This document shows, one piece after another, positions 6,548 through 15,290 of a stretch of 35,366 nt of DNA. How positions within the stretch are numbered: position 1 is the stretch's first letter; each line of letters begins with the position of its first letter. Under the pieces are notes generated by a model. The model made no database searches. It saw only the letters and a program-made list of their open reading frames with translations, and was not told the DNA's origin. The DNA is from Candidatus Yanofskyibacteriota bacterium (GTDB taxonomy: Bacteria; Patescibacteriota; Minisyncoccia; 2-02-FULL-40-12; GWA2-44-9). The stretch lies in NCBI GenBank assembly GCA_020852375.1, contig JADZAY010000017.1:1-35366 (forward strand), read 5' to 3'. The position numbers were made by a program, and so were the translations under genes.

Positions 6548-7144
6548 ATGACGGTGTCGTCCGTATACATCGAGCGCGAGCCTCTTGTGGCGATGCTGTG
6601 CGCGGCCATTGAGGTGTATCCCCGCGAATGTCTTGGGCTCGTCTTCGGGAGGAAGTCTTCCCGTCGAGCGCCACGGCATGTGATTACGAATGTCCTGAAC
6701 TGTGCAGCGCTTACCCGGCACACGACCGCTGAGGTCGTGCAGTCGAAGCGTGCTGGGAAGCGGCTCTACGCGTTCATTGATGCCGTTGAGCGGCTGCTTC
6801 CGTACATCGGGTTCTATCACTCGCATACCGAAAAGACGCTCAGGTGGCAGCAATTCGGTTTCAGCCATCAAGACGCTCTCACGATGAGCGATGCGGATCA
6901 GTTTGGGATCGTTCTTACAGTCCATCCTCGCACCTCGCGGCGCCTTCGGTGGTGTGTTCGTTCGTCGCACACGCGGCTCCGTGGCTCTCTCGGTGCGTTC
7001 GACTTTCACCTCACAGCACATGCGCTCGTGCGTGATGCTGAGGGAAACTGTGAAAAGGACGATGAAGGAAATTGGAAAACGCGGCGGCTTCCCATCGAGG
7101 TTGCTCCGCAAGTGCTGCGAGCCTTGAATCGAGCGCTTGTCTGA
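6548..7144 (+). CDS. JAB/MPN (JAMM) metalloprotease-fold protein, 198 aa
   Basis: JAMM proteins are zinc-dependent isopeptidases or related hydrolases. The glutamate region reads YPRECLGLVFG, which fits the family's P-E-x-GLLxG segment, and the metal site reads GFYHSHTEKTLRWQQFGFSHQD, that is HxH followed by SxxD. The usual spacing between HxH and SxxD is shorter, so there is an insertion here or SDAD a few residues later is used. The start is the ATG at 6548, preceded by GGAGGT and a TACTAT -10; the ORF-track start at 6467 lies upstream of the terminator. The C-terminal ~60 residues show no recognisable domain. No ubiquitin-like partner is adjacent, so the substrate is unknown. Confidence 0.7.
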   Translation: MTVSSVYIEREPLVAMLCAAIEVYPRECLGLVFGRKSSRRAPRHVITNVLNCAALTRHTTAEVVQSKRAGKRLYAFIDAVERLLPYIGFYHSHTEKTLRWQQFGFSHQDALTMSDADQFGIVLTVHPRTSRRLRWCVRSSHTRLRGSLGAFDFHLTAHALVRDAEGNCEKDDEGNWKTRRLPIEVAPQVLRALNRALV

Positions 7145-7173
7145 CCCTGCATCAGGTGCGGGGTCTTTTCTTC
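7143..7173 (+). terminator. intrinsic terminator after the JAB gene
   Basis: GACCC-GCA / TGC-GGGTC hairpin followed by TTTTCTTCTT. Confidence 0.8.
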
Positions 7174-7176
7174 TTG

Positions 7177-7185
7177 TGATACACT
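7177..7185 (+). promoter_or_regulatory. extended -10 promoter, leaderless
   Basis: TGATACACT ends 6 bases before the ATG of the RecB-like nuclease gene, so transcription should start on the start codon itself. Confidence 0.65.
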
Positions 7186-7191
7186 TATCGT

Positions 7192-8640
7192 ATGCCTGAA
7201 ACACAGAAACTTACTTCGGCGCATTTTTATAAATTCTTCCAGTGTCCGCATTGGATCTGGTACGACATCTACGCCGACAGCTCGAAAAAGCGCGAGATAT
7301 CGCCGCTGCTGGATATCATCTATAAAGGAAAGGCTCAGGATGGCGCGAAGCAGCTCGGGGCGCATAAAAAGTTCGAGGAGCTCAAGCCGGAGCAGTATCG
7401 TGATCTGGAGGAGGCGTATATGGCGACGCTCGACCTCATGCGGCAGGGGAAGAACATCTACCACGGGGTGCTCATGACCGAGGATTGGGTGGGCATGCCG
7501 GATCTGCTGGAGGCGCGTCCGGGGAAGAGCTCGCTCGGGAACTTCCACTACGTCGTCTACGATGTTCAGCGGACGCTTGAGCTGCGTGATGAGCAGAAAT
7601 TTCCCCTCGTGTTCTATTCGCTCATCTTGGAAAAGATCCAAGGGGTCCGTCCGAAAGAGGCGTACATCATCGATCCGAACGGCAACGAGCGATCCTTTTT
7701 GGTCGACGACTTTGTTGACCAGTTCCATATGACGCGCGCGGATATCGAGCGTATTCTTGCCGGGGAGAAGCCGGCCCCGTTCCTGAAGTCTAGCTGCAAG
7801 CGCACGCCCTGGTACTCCCTCTGTTTGGAGGGCGCGGAGGGCTGTAATGACGTATCCCTCATCTACCGATTATCGCAGGCTGATCAGCGCCGCCTGTACG
7901 GGCTTGGCATCCATACCGTATCCGATCTCGCAGCGGCCGACAGTGAGGAGCTGCGCGCGAATCTCGAGGACTGGCAGTACGATAAGATCGTACGGTTCCA
8001 GAACCAGGCGAAAGTGCTGCTGTCCGGGCAGCCGCTTATACTTCGAAAGAGCGCCTTCCCCGAGGTTGCGACCGAGATTTTCTTCGATATTGAAAGCGAT
8101 CCGACACGCGACGTTGACTACCTGCTTGGCATGTTGGTCCGCTCGGGCTCGGCCGGCGATGCGACGTACGAAAAAGTGCTTGCCGAGTCTCCCGGCGATG
8201 AGCAAAAGATCTGGCACGCATTTCTCGACAAGCTTGCAGGGTGGGAGGATTTCGCCATCTACCACTACGCATTCTATGAGCGCATGGTGTTTGATCGGCT
8301 TGCACTGCGGTACGGCGCCCCTTCGGCGTTGTCTCAAAAGTTCCATGAGCATGCGATCGACCTTCATCAGAAGACGGTCGATTCGGTGGTCCTTCCGCTG
8401 TATTTTTACACGCTCAAAGACGTTGCCAAATACATCGGATACGCGTGGGCGGACCCCGACGCCGGCGGCGCAGAATCGGTGTCGTGGTATGACCAGTGGC
8501 TTGCCACGGGAGACCGAACTCACCTTGAGCGGGTCGTGCGGTACAACGAGGACGATGTTCGCGCCACGATGCTGCTCAAAGACTGGCTCTCACAGCAGAA
8601 ACCGACGAAGTCTCGGGAGGTTTTGGAGGACGAGCGATGA
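7192..8640 (+). CDS. TM0106-type RecB-like nuclease fused to a DEDD exonuclease domain
   Basis: The N-terminal ~220 residues fit the RecB/Cas4-like nuclease fold: FQCPHWIWYD gives a first cysteine, GMPDLLEARP and YVVYDVQ are the metal-binding Asp and D-x-Q/K segments, and CKRTPWYSLCLEGAEGC supplies three more cysteines, the arrangement that holds an iron-sulfur cluster in this superfamily. A helix-hairpin-helix-like stretch (LYGLGIHTVSDLAAA) follows. The C-terminal ~190 residues are an RNase H-like exonuclease domain with FDIESDP and YNEDDVRATMLLKDWL, as in YprB-like proteins. This two-domain form is known as the TM0106 family. It probably processes DNA in repair; the actual substrate is not established. 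The mRNA is predicted leaderless, and no ribosome site is present. Confidence 0.8.
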   Translation: MPETQKLTSAHFYKFFQCPHWIWYDIYADSSKKREISPLLDIIYKGKAQDGAKQLGAHKKFEELKPEQYRDLEEAYMATLDLMRQGKNIYHGVLMTEDWVGMPDLLEARPGKSSLGNFHYVVYDVQRTLELRDEQKFPLVFYSLILEKIQGVRPKEAYIIDPNGNERSFLVDDFVDQFHMTRADIERILAGEKPAPFLKSSCKRTPWYSLCLEGAEGCNDVSLIYRLSQADQRRLYGLGIHTVSDLAAADSEELRANLEDWQYDKIVRFQNQAKVLLSGQPLILRKSAFPEVATEIFFDIESDPTRDVDYLLGMLVRSGSAGDATYEKVLAESPGDEQKIWHAFLDKLAGWEDFAIYHYAFYERMVFDRLALRYGAPSALSQKFHEHAIDLHQKTVDSVVLPLYFYTLKDVAKYIGYAWADPDAGGAESVSWYDQWLATGDRTHLERVVRYNEDDVRATMLLKDWLSQQKPTKSREVLEDER

Positions 8641-8645
8641 GGGAT

Positions 8646-8674
8646 TTGACAACGCGTTCTGATATTGTCATCAT
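8646..8674 (+). promoter_or_regulatory. promoter for secDF
   Basis: TTGACA, 17-bp spacer, CATCAT, just after the stop of the nuclease gene. Confidence 0.55.
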
Positions 8675-8698
8675 GAACGGCGTTCTATCTCTACTCGC

Positions 8699-10063
8699 AT
8701 GACACGTACTACAAAAATCCTTGTCGGTATCCTTGTTCTGTCCGTAGTGTTGTTCGCGTTCGTTGCCCCCACGTGGGTGAATCGCGGGATTGATCTCGTG
8801 AAGCGTCCGTTGCCGAATGCCGTCGCTTCGAAGATTCCGCATGTTCCGAATCGGCCCTTTACGCTGGGACTCGACCTGCTTGGTGGAGCTCATTTGCTGT
8901 ACGAGGCCGACTTCTCTGCGATTGCCGCGAGTGTCGACAAGGGCGCTGCCATGCAGGGCGTGCGCGATGTCGTTGAGCGGCGCGTGAATTTCTACGGCGT
9001 TTCTGAGCCGGTCGTGCAGATCAGTGGCGAGAACCGCCTCATCGTCGAGATCGCCGGCATCAAAGACGTGAGCGACGCCATCAAGCTCATCGGCGAGACG
9101 CCGTTCCTGGAATTCAAAGAGCAGGGGCAGGAGATCGACAAGGACGGAGTGCCCATTCAGGATATGGTGTACCAGAACGGCCAGCTCATTCCTGCGCCGT
9201 ACGGCCAGTGGAAGTCCACGGGGCTTTCCGGAAAACAGCTGACGCGCGCCGCACTCACGTTCGACCCGCAGACGCGTCGTCCACAGGTGAGTCTCGAGCT
9301 CAACCAGGACGGGGCAAAATTGTTTGCTGAGATCACGAAGCGGAACATCGGGAAACCAGTCGCCATCTTTTTGGACGGCCAGCCGATCAGTATTCCGACG
9401 GTCCAAACCGAGATTACCGATGGAAATGCGGTCATCTCCGGAAACTTCACTCCGAACGAAGCGAAGTTGCTGGCGACCCGTCTGAACAGCGGAGCACTTC
9501 CGGTACCCATCAAGCTTATTTCCCAGCAAACCATTGGCGCATCACTTGGGCAGCGCTCACTCCAGGATTCCCTCCGCGCTGGCGTGTGGGGGCTCTTGCT
9601 GGTGGCACTGTTCATGATCGTATTCTACCGATTGCCGGGGGTAACCGCTGTTGCGGCCCTGTTGGTGTACGTCCTGATCGTGCTGGGCGTATACAAGGCG
9701 CTTCCGGTCACACTGACGCTTGCGGGTATCGCCGGATTCATTCTTTCGCTGGGTATGGCAGTCGATGCAAATGTGCTGATCTTTGCCCGCATGAGGGAGG
9801 AGCTCAAAGCCGGACGACCGCTCCCGCAGGCCGTGAGCGAAGGATTCCACCGAGCATGGCTGTCCATTCGCGATTCGCACGTTACTACGCTGATCGGTGC
9901 GTTCATTCTGTACGTGTCGACGACCTCGATCGTGCGCGGGTTCGCGCTGACGCTGAGCGTCGGAGTGCTCGTATCGCTCTTTACGGCAACTGTCGTGACG
10001 CGCGCCTTCCTGACGCGGTTCACGGGCCCATGGGGACAGCGGCATCCGCGCCTTTTCAGCTAA
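8699..10063 (+). CDS. secD: protein translocase subunit SecD
   Basis: SecD, with SecF, uses the proton gradient to pull secreted proteins through SecYEG. Visible are an N-terminal membrane helix (ILVGILVLSVVLFAFVAPTW), the signature LGLDLLGGAHLLYE, a large periplasmic-side region (residues ~60-275), and five C-terminal helices including GMAVDANVLIFARMREEL, the conserved block containing the essential aspartate. At 454 aa it is shorter than the ~600-aa E. coli protein, with a reduced external domain. The ATG has no Shine-Dalgarno. secF follows after 19 bases, so they form an operon. Confidence 0.95.
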   Translation: MTRTTKILVGILVLSVVLFAFVAPTWVNRGIDLVKRPLPNAVASKIPHVPNRPFTLGLDLLGGAHLLYEADFSAIAASVDKGAAMQGVRDVVERRVNFYGVSEPVVQISGENRLIVEIAGIKDVSDAIKLIGETPFLEFKEQGQEIDKDGVPIQDMVYQNGQLIPAPYGQWKSTGLSGKQLTRAALTFDPQTRRPQVSLELNQDGAKLFAEITKRNIGKPVAIFLDGQPISIPTVQTEITDGNAVISGNFTPNEAKLLATRLNSGALPVPIKLISQQTIGASLGQRSLQDSLRAGVWGLLLVALFMIVFYRLPGVTAVAALLVYVLIVLGVYKALPVTLTLAGIAGFILSLGMAVDANVLIFARMREELKAGRPLPQAVSEGFHRAWLSIRDSHVTTLIGAFILYVSTTSIVRGFALTLSVGVLVSLFTATVVTRAFLTRFTGPWGQRHPRLFS

Positions 10064-10082
10064 CACTCCAACTATTCGATCT

Positions 10083-10973
10083 ATGAAACCCGTCTATACC
10101 ATTATGTTCTTCGTGAGTATCTCGCTGGTGGTTGCGAGCGTGGTCGCATTGGGCGCATGGGGGCTGAACCTCGGCGTCGATTTCAAAGGAGGGAGCGTGG
10201 CCGAAATCGAGTTTACCGCCGGACGACCTGATACGGGCGCTGTGCGCACCATGGTCGCCGCTCTGCCGGGTTTTTCGGAAACGAATATCAGTGAGGCGGG
10301 AACCGATCGCTTGGTGGTGCGTACCGGCCAACTGACCGAGGCGCAGCACCAGCAATTGCTCGGAGCTTTCACCAAGGCATACGCTGCAAACGGCCCACGG
10401 GAAACGCGGTTCGATTCGATCGGTCCCGCGATCGGTGCCGAGCTGAAGAGCAAGTCGCTCACGGCAGTGTTCATGGTTCTGATTGCTATCATTCTCTACA
10501 TCGCATTGGTGTTCCGAGCGATGCGGCGTGTGTTGTCGCCATGGGTCATGAGCTTTGCGGCGATCGTTGCTCTATTGCACGATGTGCTGATCCCGCTGGG
10601 AGTCTTTGCGGCACTTGGACATTTTGTGAATGTACAGATCTCTGCGGTGTTCGTTGCTGCTATCCTGACGATCCTCGGCTACTCGGTGTCTGACACGGTG
10701 GTCATCTTCGACCGCGTCCGAGAAAACATCCTCCGGGGCGTCAAAGAGCGCTTTGCTGTGGTCGTGCATATGAGCGTGATGCAGACGCTAGTTCGCAGTC
10801 TGAATACGACGCTCACGACGCTTATCTCGCTGATTGCGATCTACCTGTTCGGAGGGGAGTCGATCCGTTACTTTGCGCTGGCACTTATCCTTGGCATCGG
10901 TTTGGGGGCGTATTCGTCCATTTTCGTGGCGGCACCGCTGCTGGTTTGGATGGGTCGGGATGCGCGTCGGTAG
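10083..10973 (+). CDS. secF: protein translocase subunit SecF
   Basis: The partner of SecD. It has an N-terminal helix (YTIMFFVSISLVVASVVALGAW), the signature LGVDFKGGSVAEIEF, a small external domain, then the helices with LTILGYSVSDTVVIFDRVRENI, which holds the conserved Asp/Arg block of the SecF membrane domain, and LNTTLTTLISLIAIYLFGG. Length 296 aa is normal. There is no ribosome site before the ATG (the upstream bases read CTATTCGATCT), so translation is either coupled to secD or SD-independent. Confidence 0.95.
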   Translation: MKPVYTIMFFVSISLVVASVVALGAWGLNLGVDFKGGSVAEIEFTAGRPDTGAVRTMVAALPGFSETNISEAGTDRLVVRTGQLTEAQHQQLLGAFTKAYAANGPRETRFDSIGPAIGAELKSKSLTAVFMVLIAIILYIALVFRAMRRVLSPWVMSFAAIVALLHDVLIPLGVFAALGHFVNVQISAVFVAAILTILGYSVSDTVVIFDRVRENILRGVKERFAVVVHMSVMQTLVRSLNTTLTTLISLIAIYLFGGESIRYFALALILGIGLGAYSSIFVAAPLLVWMGRDARR

Positions 10974-10980
10974 GGCGGGG

Positions 10981-11009
10981 TTGACACGACTGTTCGATTT
11001 CGGTAGAAG
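10981..11009 (+). promoter_or_regulatory. distal promoter of the sigma4/HARE-HTH gene
   Basis: TTGACA, 17-bp spacer, TAGAAG, starting 7 bases after secF. Confidence 0.55.
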
Positions 11010-11029
11010 GGAAGCATCCGCGGGGAAGC

Positions 11030-11058
11030 TTGACGGATTTAATAAAAATTGATACCGT
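11030..11058 (+). promoter_or_regulatory. proximal promoter of the sigma4/HARE-HTH gene
   Basis: TTGACG, 17-bp spacer, TACCGT. Predicted start near 11065, leaving a ~5-nt leader before ATG; no ribosome site. Confidence 0.7.
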
Positions 11059-11069
11059 AGAAACCTCCT

Positions 11070-12131
11070 ATGGCAAGCATCGACGTAAAACAGCTCACCA
11101 AGACGGTCGGTCAGCTCATCAAGTTTTTGAACCCGCGCAATCGGGACATTGTGTCGCGCCGGTTCGGTCTGAAGAGCGGTACCAAGGAAACCCTCGAATC
11201 TATCGGTAAAAGCTACGGTATTACCCGTGAGCGCGTCCGACAGATCGAAGAGTTCGCTCTCGCCCAGCTCACTAAGGCTGCAGCGGAAAGCCGCGACCTG
11301 GCCAAGTTCGTCTCGGCCGCCCGTGAGCTTGTTGCGAAGGAAGGCGGCGTGATCCGCGAGCGGGCCCTGTTCAAGCTGGTGTCCGGCTCGGAAAAGGATA
11401 CAGTCGCGAATGCGTCGCTCGTATTTGCCCTGACCCTCGACCGCGAGTTGGTGCGGCTTTCGGAGAACGACCACTACCATGCATTGTGGGCCCGCGATGC
11501 GCGCACGCTCGATGCGTTCCGTGAGCAGGTTTCTTCGCTGGTGCGCGCTCTCCGCGAAAAGGATTCAGTGGTCACCTCCGCGCAGCTGACCTCGCTCGCA
11601 CAGGATAAGGGTCTTTCCGCGCTCGATGGCGGCTCGTTCAGCGAACGCTCGATGGCGGTCATGACTTCTGTGTGCAAGGATCTTGGAAGCAACATCTTTG
11701 GCCAGATGGGCCTGACCGATTGGAGTCAGATCCGCCCGAAGGGCGTGCGCGATAAGGCGTACTTGGTCATTCGCCAGTCCGGCGCTCCTCAGCACTTCAG
11801 CCAGATCGCGAAGCTCATCAATGCGGCAAAGTTCGATGCCAAGAAGGTGAACGTTCAGACCGTTCATAACGAGCTCATCAAAGACAACCGCTTTGTTCTG
11901 GTTGGGCGCGGTATGTATGCGCTCGCGGAATGGGGCTACAAGTCCGGAACGGTGAAGGATGTCCTCGTTGATATCCTGAAGACCCATGGCAAGCCCTTGC
12001 CTCGCGCGGATCTCATCACCAAGGTTGCCGCTGTTCGTATGGTGAAGGAGAATACAATCCTTTTGAACCTTCAGGACTCGCTCACGTTCGTGCGCGACGA
12101 GAACGGGCACTACCACCTTCGCAAGAAATAA
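11070..12131 (+). CDS. sigma-70 region 4-like plus HARE-HTH DNA-binding protein
   Basis: The first ~75 residues match sigma-70 region 4: LNPRNRDIVSRRFGL, then the helix-turn-helix TLESIGKSYGITRERVRQIEEFALAQL, the part that reads the -35 box. There is no region 2, so this is not a complete sigma factor. After a helical middle, residues ~228-295 (KGVRDKAYLVIRQSGAPQHFSQIAKLIN... FVLVGRGMYALAEWGY) fit the HARE-HTH domain also found in RNA polymerase delta subunits, and the last ~55 residues look like another winged helix. I infer a transcription accessory protein acting on RNA polymerase or the promoter. It has two tandem promoters and no ribosome site. Target genes are unknown. Confidence 0.8.
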   Translation: MASIDVKQLTKTVGQLIKFLNPRNRDIVSRRFGLKSGTKETLESIGKSYGITRERVRQIEEFALAQLTKAAAESRDLAKFVSAARELVAKEGGVIRERALFKLVSGSEKDTVANASLVFALTLDRELVRLSENDHYHALWARDARTLDAFREQVSSLVRALREKDSVVTSAQLTSLAQDKGLSALDGGSFSERSMAVMTSVCKDLGSNIFGQMGLTDWSQIRPKGVRDKAYLVIRQSGAPQHFSQIAKLINAAKFDAKKVNVQTVHNELIKDNRFVLVGRGMYALAEWGYKSGTVKDVLVDILKTHGKPLPRADLITKVAAVRMVKENTILLNLQDSLTFVRDENGHYHLRKK

Positions 12132-12159
12132 TCATCGTCCGGGAGAAAACCGGCGGGTT

Positions 12160-12190
12160 CATGAACGGTCCCCAGTGGGGACCGTTCATG
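12160..12190 (+). terminator. strong stem-loop, possible terminator
   Basis: A 14-bp perfect stem (ATGAACGGTCCCC / GGGGACCGTTCAT plus one C-G pair) with a 3-nt AGT loop, 29 bases after the stop. It lacks a T tract, so it may instead protect mRNA ends or act with Rho. Confidence 0.4.
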
Positions 12191-12231
12191 CGTTCTCGGA
12201 GCGGTAAGGCGTTCTCGTTCCCCGTATCGGG

Positions 12232-12240
12232 TGGTATACT
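12232..12240 (+). promoter_or_regulatory. extended -10 promoter for the ATPase pair
   Basis: TGGTATACT, exact extended -10 spacing; predicted leader ~8 nt. It shows that the GTG at 12231 in the ORF track is not the start. Confidence 0.65.
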
Positions 12241-12254
12241 ACACAAGAAGTCGT

Positions 12255-13586
12255 ATGATCGATTTTCCGGAAACTCTACTGGATAACGTCCTCCGATTCG
12301 GGAGGATCGCCTTGGAATACTGGTGGGCGTGGTTGACGCCGATATTGGCGAGCCTCGCCTATAACGAATGGCTGGGATATCAGAAGGAAAAATACCTGTC
12401 CGGCATGAAGTGGACCGTTCTGGAGGTCATCCCTCCGCCGGAGATCCTCTACAGCAGTCCGAAGGCGGCCGAACACTTCTTCTCCGGCCTCCATGCGAGC
12501 TACGGCGGTGGTATCAAGTGGAAGGATCAAGTGTTCGGCGGGAAGATCCCCGACTGGTTCTCGTTCGAGATCGTCTCGAATGGCGGCGATATCCACTTCT
12601 ACATTCGGTGCACCGAGGGGCAGCGCAATTTGATCGAATCCCTCCTCTTTGCGCAGTACCCGCAAGCCGAGATCCGCGTCGTCGAGGATCACGTCGCGCT
12701 TTTGCCTGAGAAGTTCGACCCCGCGCAGTACGATCTCTCTGCGAACGAATATGTATTCACTCAGCCGGCCCCCTATCCCATCAAGCTGTGGCAGGAGTTC
12801 GAGGAAGCGGGCGGGAAGGATGAATATCAACGGCTTGATCCGCTCGCGCCGCTCCTTGAGATCATGAGCGCGCTTCGCCCGGGAGAGCACTTGGCGCTCC
12901 AGTATATTCTTCGTCCTACCGGTGGCGCGTGGGTGAAGGATGGCAAGGCGGAAGTCGATAAGCTCATCGGGAAAGAGGCAAAGCCTCCGGAGCCATCGCT
13001 GGCGACCAGGATTGTGTCGTTCCCGTTCATGCTTCTGGAACAGATACTGATCGAGATGGGGTTGTATACGAAGCCGGAGGAAAAGAAGAAAGAGGAGAAG
13101 GCGTTCAGTCCGCAGAACCTCACTCCCGTGCAGAAGCGGGTGCTCGAAGCGGTCGAAGAGAAGCTTACGAAGCTTGCGTTCAAGTCGTCGATCCGTCTTT
13201 TCTATGCGGCTCGGAAGGACGCGTTCAATGGTGCTCGCGGCGCCAGCGTGAACGCGATGTTCAAGCAGCTGTACTACAACAACCTCAACACCTTCAAGCC
13301 GTACAATGGCGCCAAAGACAAGGGAAAGTGGCCGTGGCTGTTCCCCAACGAGAAGGGATTTGGCGCTGATGCCGCTACACTCAAGAAGAAGGAGGGGGCG
13401 TGGGGCGCCTATCGGAAGCGCGCGTTCTCGCCGCCATCAAAGGATCCGAAGGACTATCCATTGGTTCTCTCCACTGACGAGTTGGCAACGCTGTGGCACC
13501 TGCCGGGATTGAACGTCCGCGCTCCACTCGTGCCGCGAGTCCAGGCAAAGAAGGGCCAGCCTCCAGCGATCCTTCCCACCCGATAA
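12255..13586 (+). CDS. membrane-anchored partner of the VirD4/TraD-like ATPase, 443 aa
   Basis: An N-terminal helix (ALEYWWAWLTPILASLAYNEW) is followed by a soluble ~400-residue region. GGDIHFYIRCTEGQRNLIESLLFAQYP and LQYILRP resemble the domain that precedes or pairs with conjugation-type ATPases, and a charged stretch (KPEEKKKEEKAF) divides it. Start is the ATG at 12255. The ATPase gene begins 3 bases after the stop, so the two are translated together. I infer a membrane complex in DNA or protein transport with the ATPase, or a degenerate type IV secretion/pilus component. No VirB-type channel genes are in the window, so the export function is a guess. Confidence 0.7.
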   Translation: MIDFPETLLDNVLRFGRIALEYWWAWLTPILASLAYNEWLGYQKEKYLSGMKWTVLEVIPPPEILYSSPKAAEHFFSGLHASYGGGIKWKDQVFGGKIPDWFSFEIVSNGGDIHFYIRCTEGQRNLIESLLFAQYPQAEIRVVEDHVALLPEKFDPAQYDLSANEYVFTQPAPYPIKLWQEFEEAGGKDEYQRLDPLAPLLEIMSALRPGEHLALQYILRPTGGAWVKDGKAEVDKLIGKEAKPPEPSLATRIVSFPFMLLEQILIEMGLYTKPEEKKKEEKAFSPQNLTPVQKRVLEAVEEKLTKLAFKSSIRLFYAARKDAFNGARGASVNAMFKQLYYNNLNTFKPYNGAKDKGKWPWLFPNEKGFGADAATLKKKEGAWGAYRKRAFSPPSKDPKDYPLVLSTDELATLWHLPGLNVRAPLVPRVQAKKGQPPAILPTR

Positions 13587-13589
13587 CCC

Positions 13590-15257
13590 ATGACACAAGG
13601 CCCCGACAACCAGGTGGTGCTCTTTGGAAAGACCGAGTTTCGGAACTCGGTGACCAATTTTGGCATCAAGCTCGACGACCGCCGCCGTCACATGTACATC
13701 ATCGGAAAGAGCGGCATGGGGAAGTCGGAACTGCTGAAGAATCTTGCCATTCAAGACATCCAGGATGGGCGCGGGCTTTGCTTCATGGATCCGCACGGCG
13801 ATCCGGTATACGACCTTCTCGACTATATCCCGGCAGATCGGGTAAAGGATGTCATCTTCATCAACCCTGCGGATATGCAGTATCCCATCGGGTTCAACGT
13901 CATGGAGCAGGTCGGTTTCGACCAGCGGCATTTGGTCGCCGACGGCATGATGGCGGTGTTTAAGAAGATTTGGGTGGATGCCTGGTCGGCACGCATGGAG
14001 TACATTCTCAACAACACCATCCTGGCGCTCTTGGAGGCTCCGGGCTCTACACTCATTGGCATCAACCGCATGTTGGCAGACAAAGACTACCGGCGTCAGG
14101 TGGTGAACCAGATCACCGACCCGGAGGTGAAGGCGTTCTGGATTCAGGAATTCGCAAAGTATACCGACAAATTCGCGAGCGAGGCGACTGCTGCCATTCA
14201 GAACAAGATCGGGCAGTTCGTTTCCAACCCGCTGATCCGCAATCTTATCGGCCAGCCGACGTCGAGTTTTAATATGCGCGAAGCGATGGACCAGAAGAAG
14301 ATCATCCTCGTCGATATCTCCAAGGGGCGCATCGGGGAGGATGCCAGCCGCCTTCTGGGGGCGATGATTATCACGAAGATTCAGCTTGCCGCCATGTCGC
14401 GCGTCGATATTCCTCGGCATGAGCGCGCCGATTTTACACTGATCGTCGACGAGTTCCAGAACTTTGCGACCGCATCGTTCGCGAACATCCTCTCGGAGGC
14501 TCGCAAGTTCAATCTCTCGCTCATTGTCGCGCATCAGTACATCAAGCAGTTGGACGAAGCGGTCGCGGACGCTGTATTCGGGAATGTGGGCACGATCATT
14601 TCGTTCCGAGTCGGAGCGGAAGACGCCGAAGTGCTTGAAAAGGAATTCGCGCCGGAATTCATGGCAACCGACATCGTGAACCTTGGGTTCCGTCAGATGT
14701 ACTTGAAGCTCATGATCGACGGCGTCACGAGCCACGCCTTTTCCGCGATGACCATGGATACATTGCCGAAGCTTGCGCAGACGACACGCGACGAGGTCAT
14801 TGAATATTCCCGAAGCGTCTACGCGCGTCCGCGCGCTCAGGTGGAAGCGGATATCGCCGCGTGGCGAGCCCCTATCGAAGAGGCCCCGCGGGAAGATCGG
14901 CCCATGCGAAAACCGGCGCCGTTTCCATCAGAAGACCGGGCATCGGGAAGAGCCGCTCAACCGCCTCACCGGGAGGACCGCTCCCGTCCCTCCGGCCCGC
15001 AGGGTCAGCGACGGGACGACCGGGGCCGAAAAACCGATGATCGCCAGCGTATCCCGCGGCAGGAGCGCTCCTCATCCCAACAAGGCGCATCGCTCGGCGA
15101 TCTGTTCAAGGGCGCCGTAGATTTTCGCGGAAAAAAGATCGAGGCACAATCTCCCGAACCGGAGGAGTCGCCGGTCGCCGAAGGTGCGTCAGCGTCGTTT
15201 GTGTCCTCGGAAGATCGTGATCTCAAAGCGCTCATCGCGGAGGCGTTAGGGAAATAA
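13590..15257 (+). CDS. VirD4/TraD-like hexameric ATPase, 555 aa
   Basis: This has the type IV secretion coupling-protein ATPase layout. Walker A is GKSGMGKS (residues 39-46), FMDPHGDPVYDLLDYIP follows as in TraG/TraD-type proteins, and Walker B is LIVDEFQNFA near residue 286, with SLIVAHQYIKQLD as the expected sensor segment. The C-terminal ~120 residues are low complexity, rich in Arg, Asp, Ser and Pro (REDRPMRKPAPFPSEDR), then a short helix at the end. Unlike VirD4 it has no membrane helices of its own; the neighbouring protein probably supplies them. No ribosome site precedes the ATG. The ATPase assignment is firm, the transported substrate unknown. Confidence 0.85.
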   Translation: MTQGPDNQVVLFGKTEFRNSVTNFGIKLDDRRRHMYIIGKSGMGKSELLKNLAIQDIQDGRGLCFMDPHGDPVYDLLDYIPADRVKDVIFINPADMQYPIGFNVMEQVGFDQRHLVADGMMAVFKKIWVDAWSARMEYILNNTILALLEAPGSTLIGINRMLADKDYRRQVVNQITDPEVKAFWIQEFAKYTDKFASEATAAIQNKIGQFVSNPLIRNLIGQPTSSFNMREAMDQKKIILVDISKGRIGEDASRLLGAMIITKIQLAAMSRVDIPRHERADFTLIVDEFQNFATASFANILSEARKFNLSLIVAHQYIKQLDEAVADAVFGNVGTIISFRVGAEDAEVLEKEFAPEFMATDIVNLGFRQMYLKLMIDGVTSHAFSAMTMDTLPKLAQTTRDEVIEYSRSVYARPRAQVEADIAAWRAPIEEAPREDRPMRKPAPFPSEDRASGRAAQPPHREDRSRPSGPQGQRRDDRGRKTDDRQRIPRQERSSSQQGASLGDLFKGAVDFRGKKIEAQSPEPEESPVAEGASASFVSSEDRDLKALIAEALGK

Positions 15258-15280
15258 AAACGACATCCTTGCGGATGCCG
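15252..15280 (-). terminator. intrinsic terminator of the 163-aa orphan
   Basis: Minus strand GGCATCC-GCAA-GGATGTC hairpin then TTTTTATTT; it overlaps the stop of the convergent ATPase gene. Confidence 0.75.
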
Positions 15281-15290
15281 TGGGGGCTGA

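Noticed and set aside
13437-14735. 432-aa minus-strand ORF antisense to the VirD4/TraD-like ATPase
   Set aside because: Composition is typical of a reverse-frame shadow, no start signals, and the plus strand encodes intact Walker motifs.
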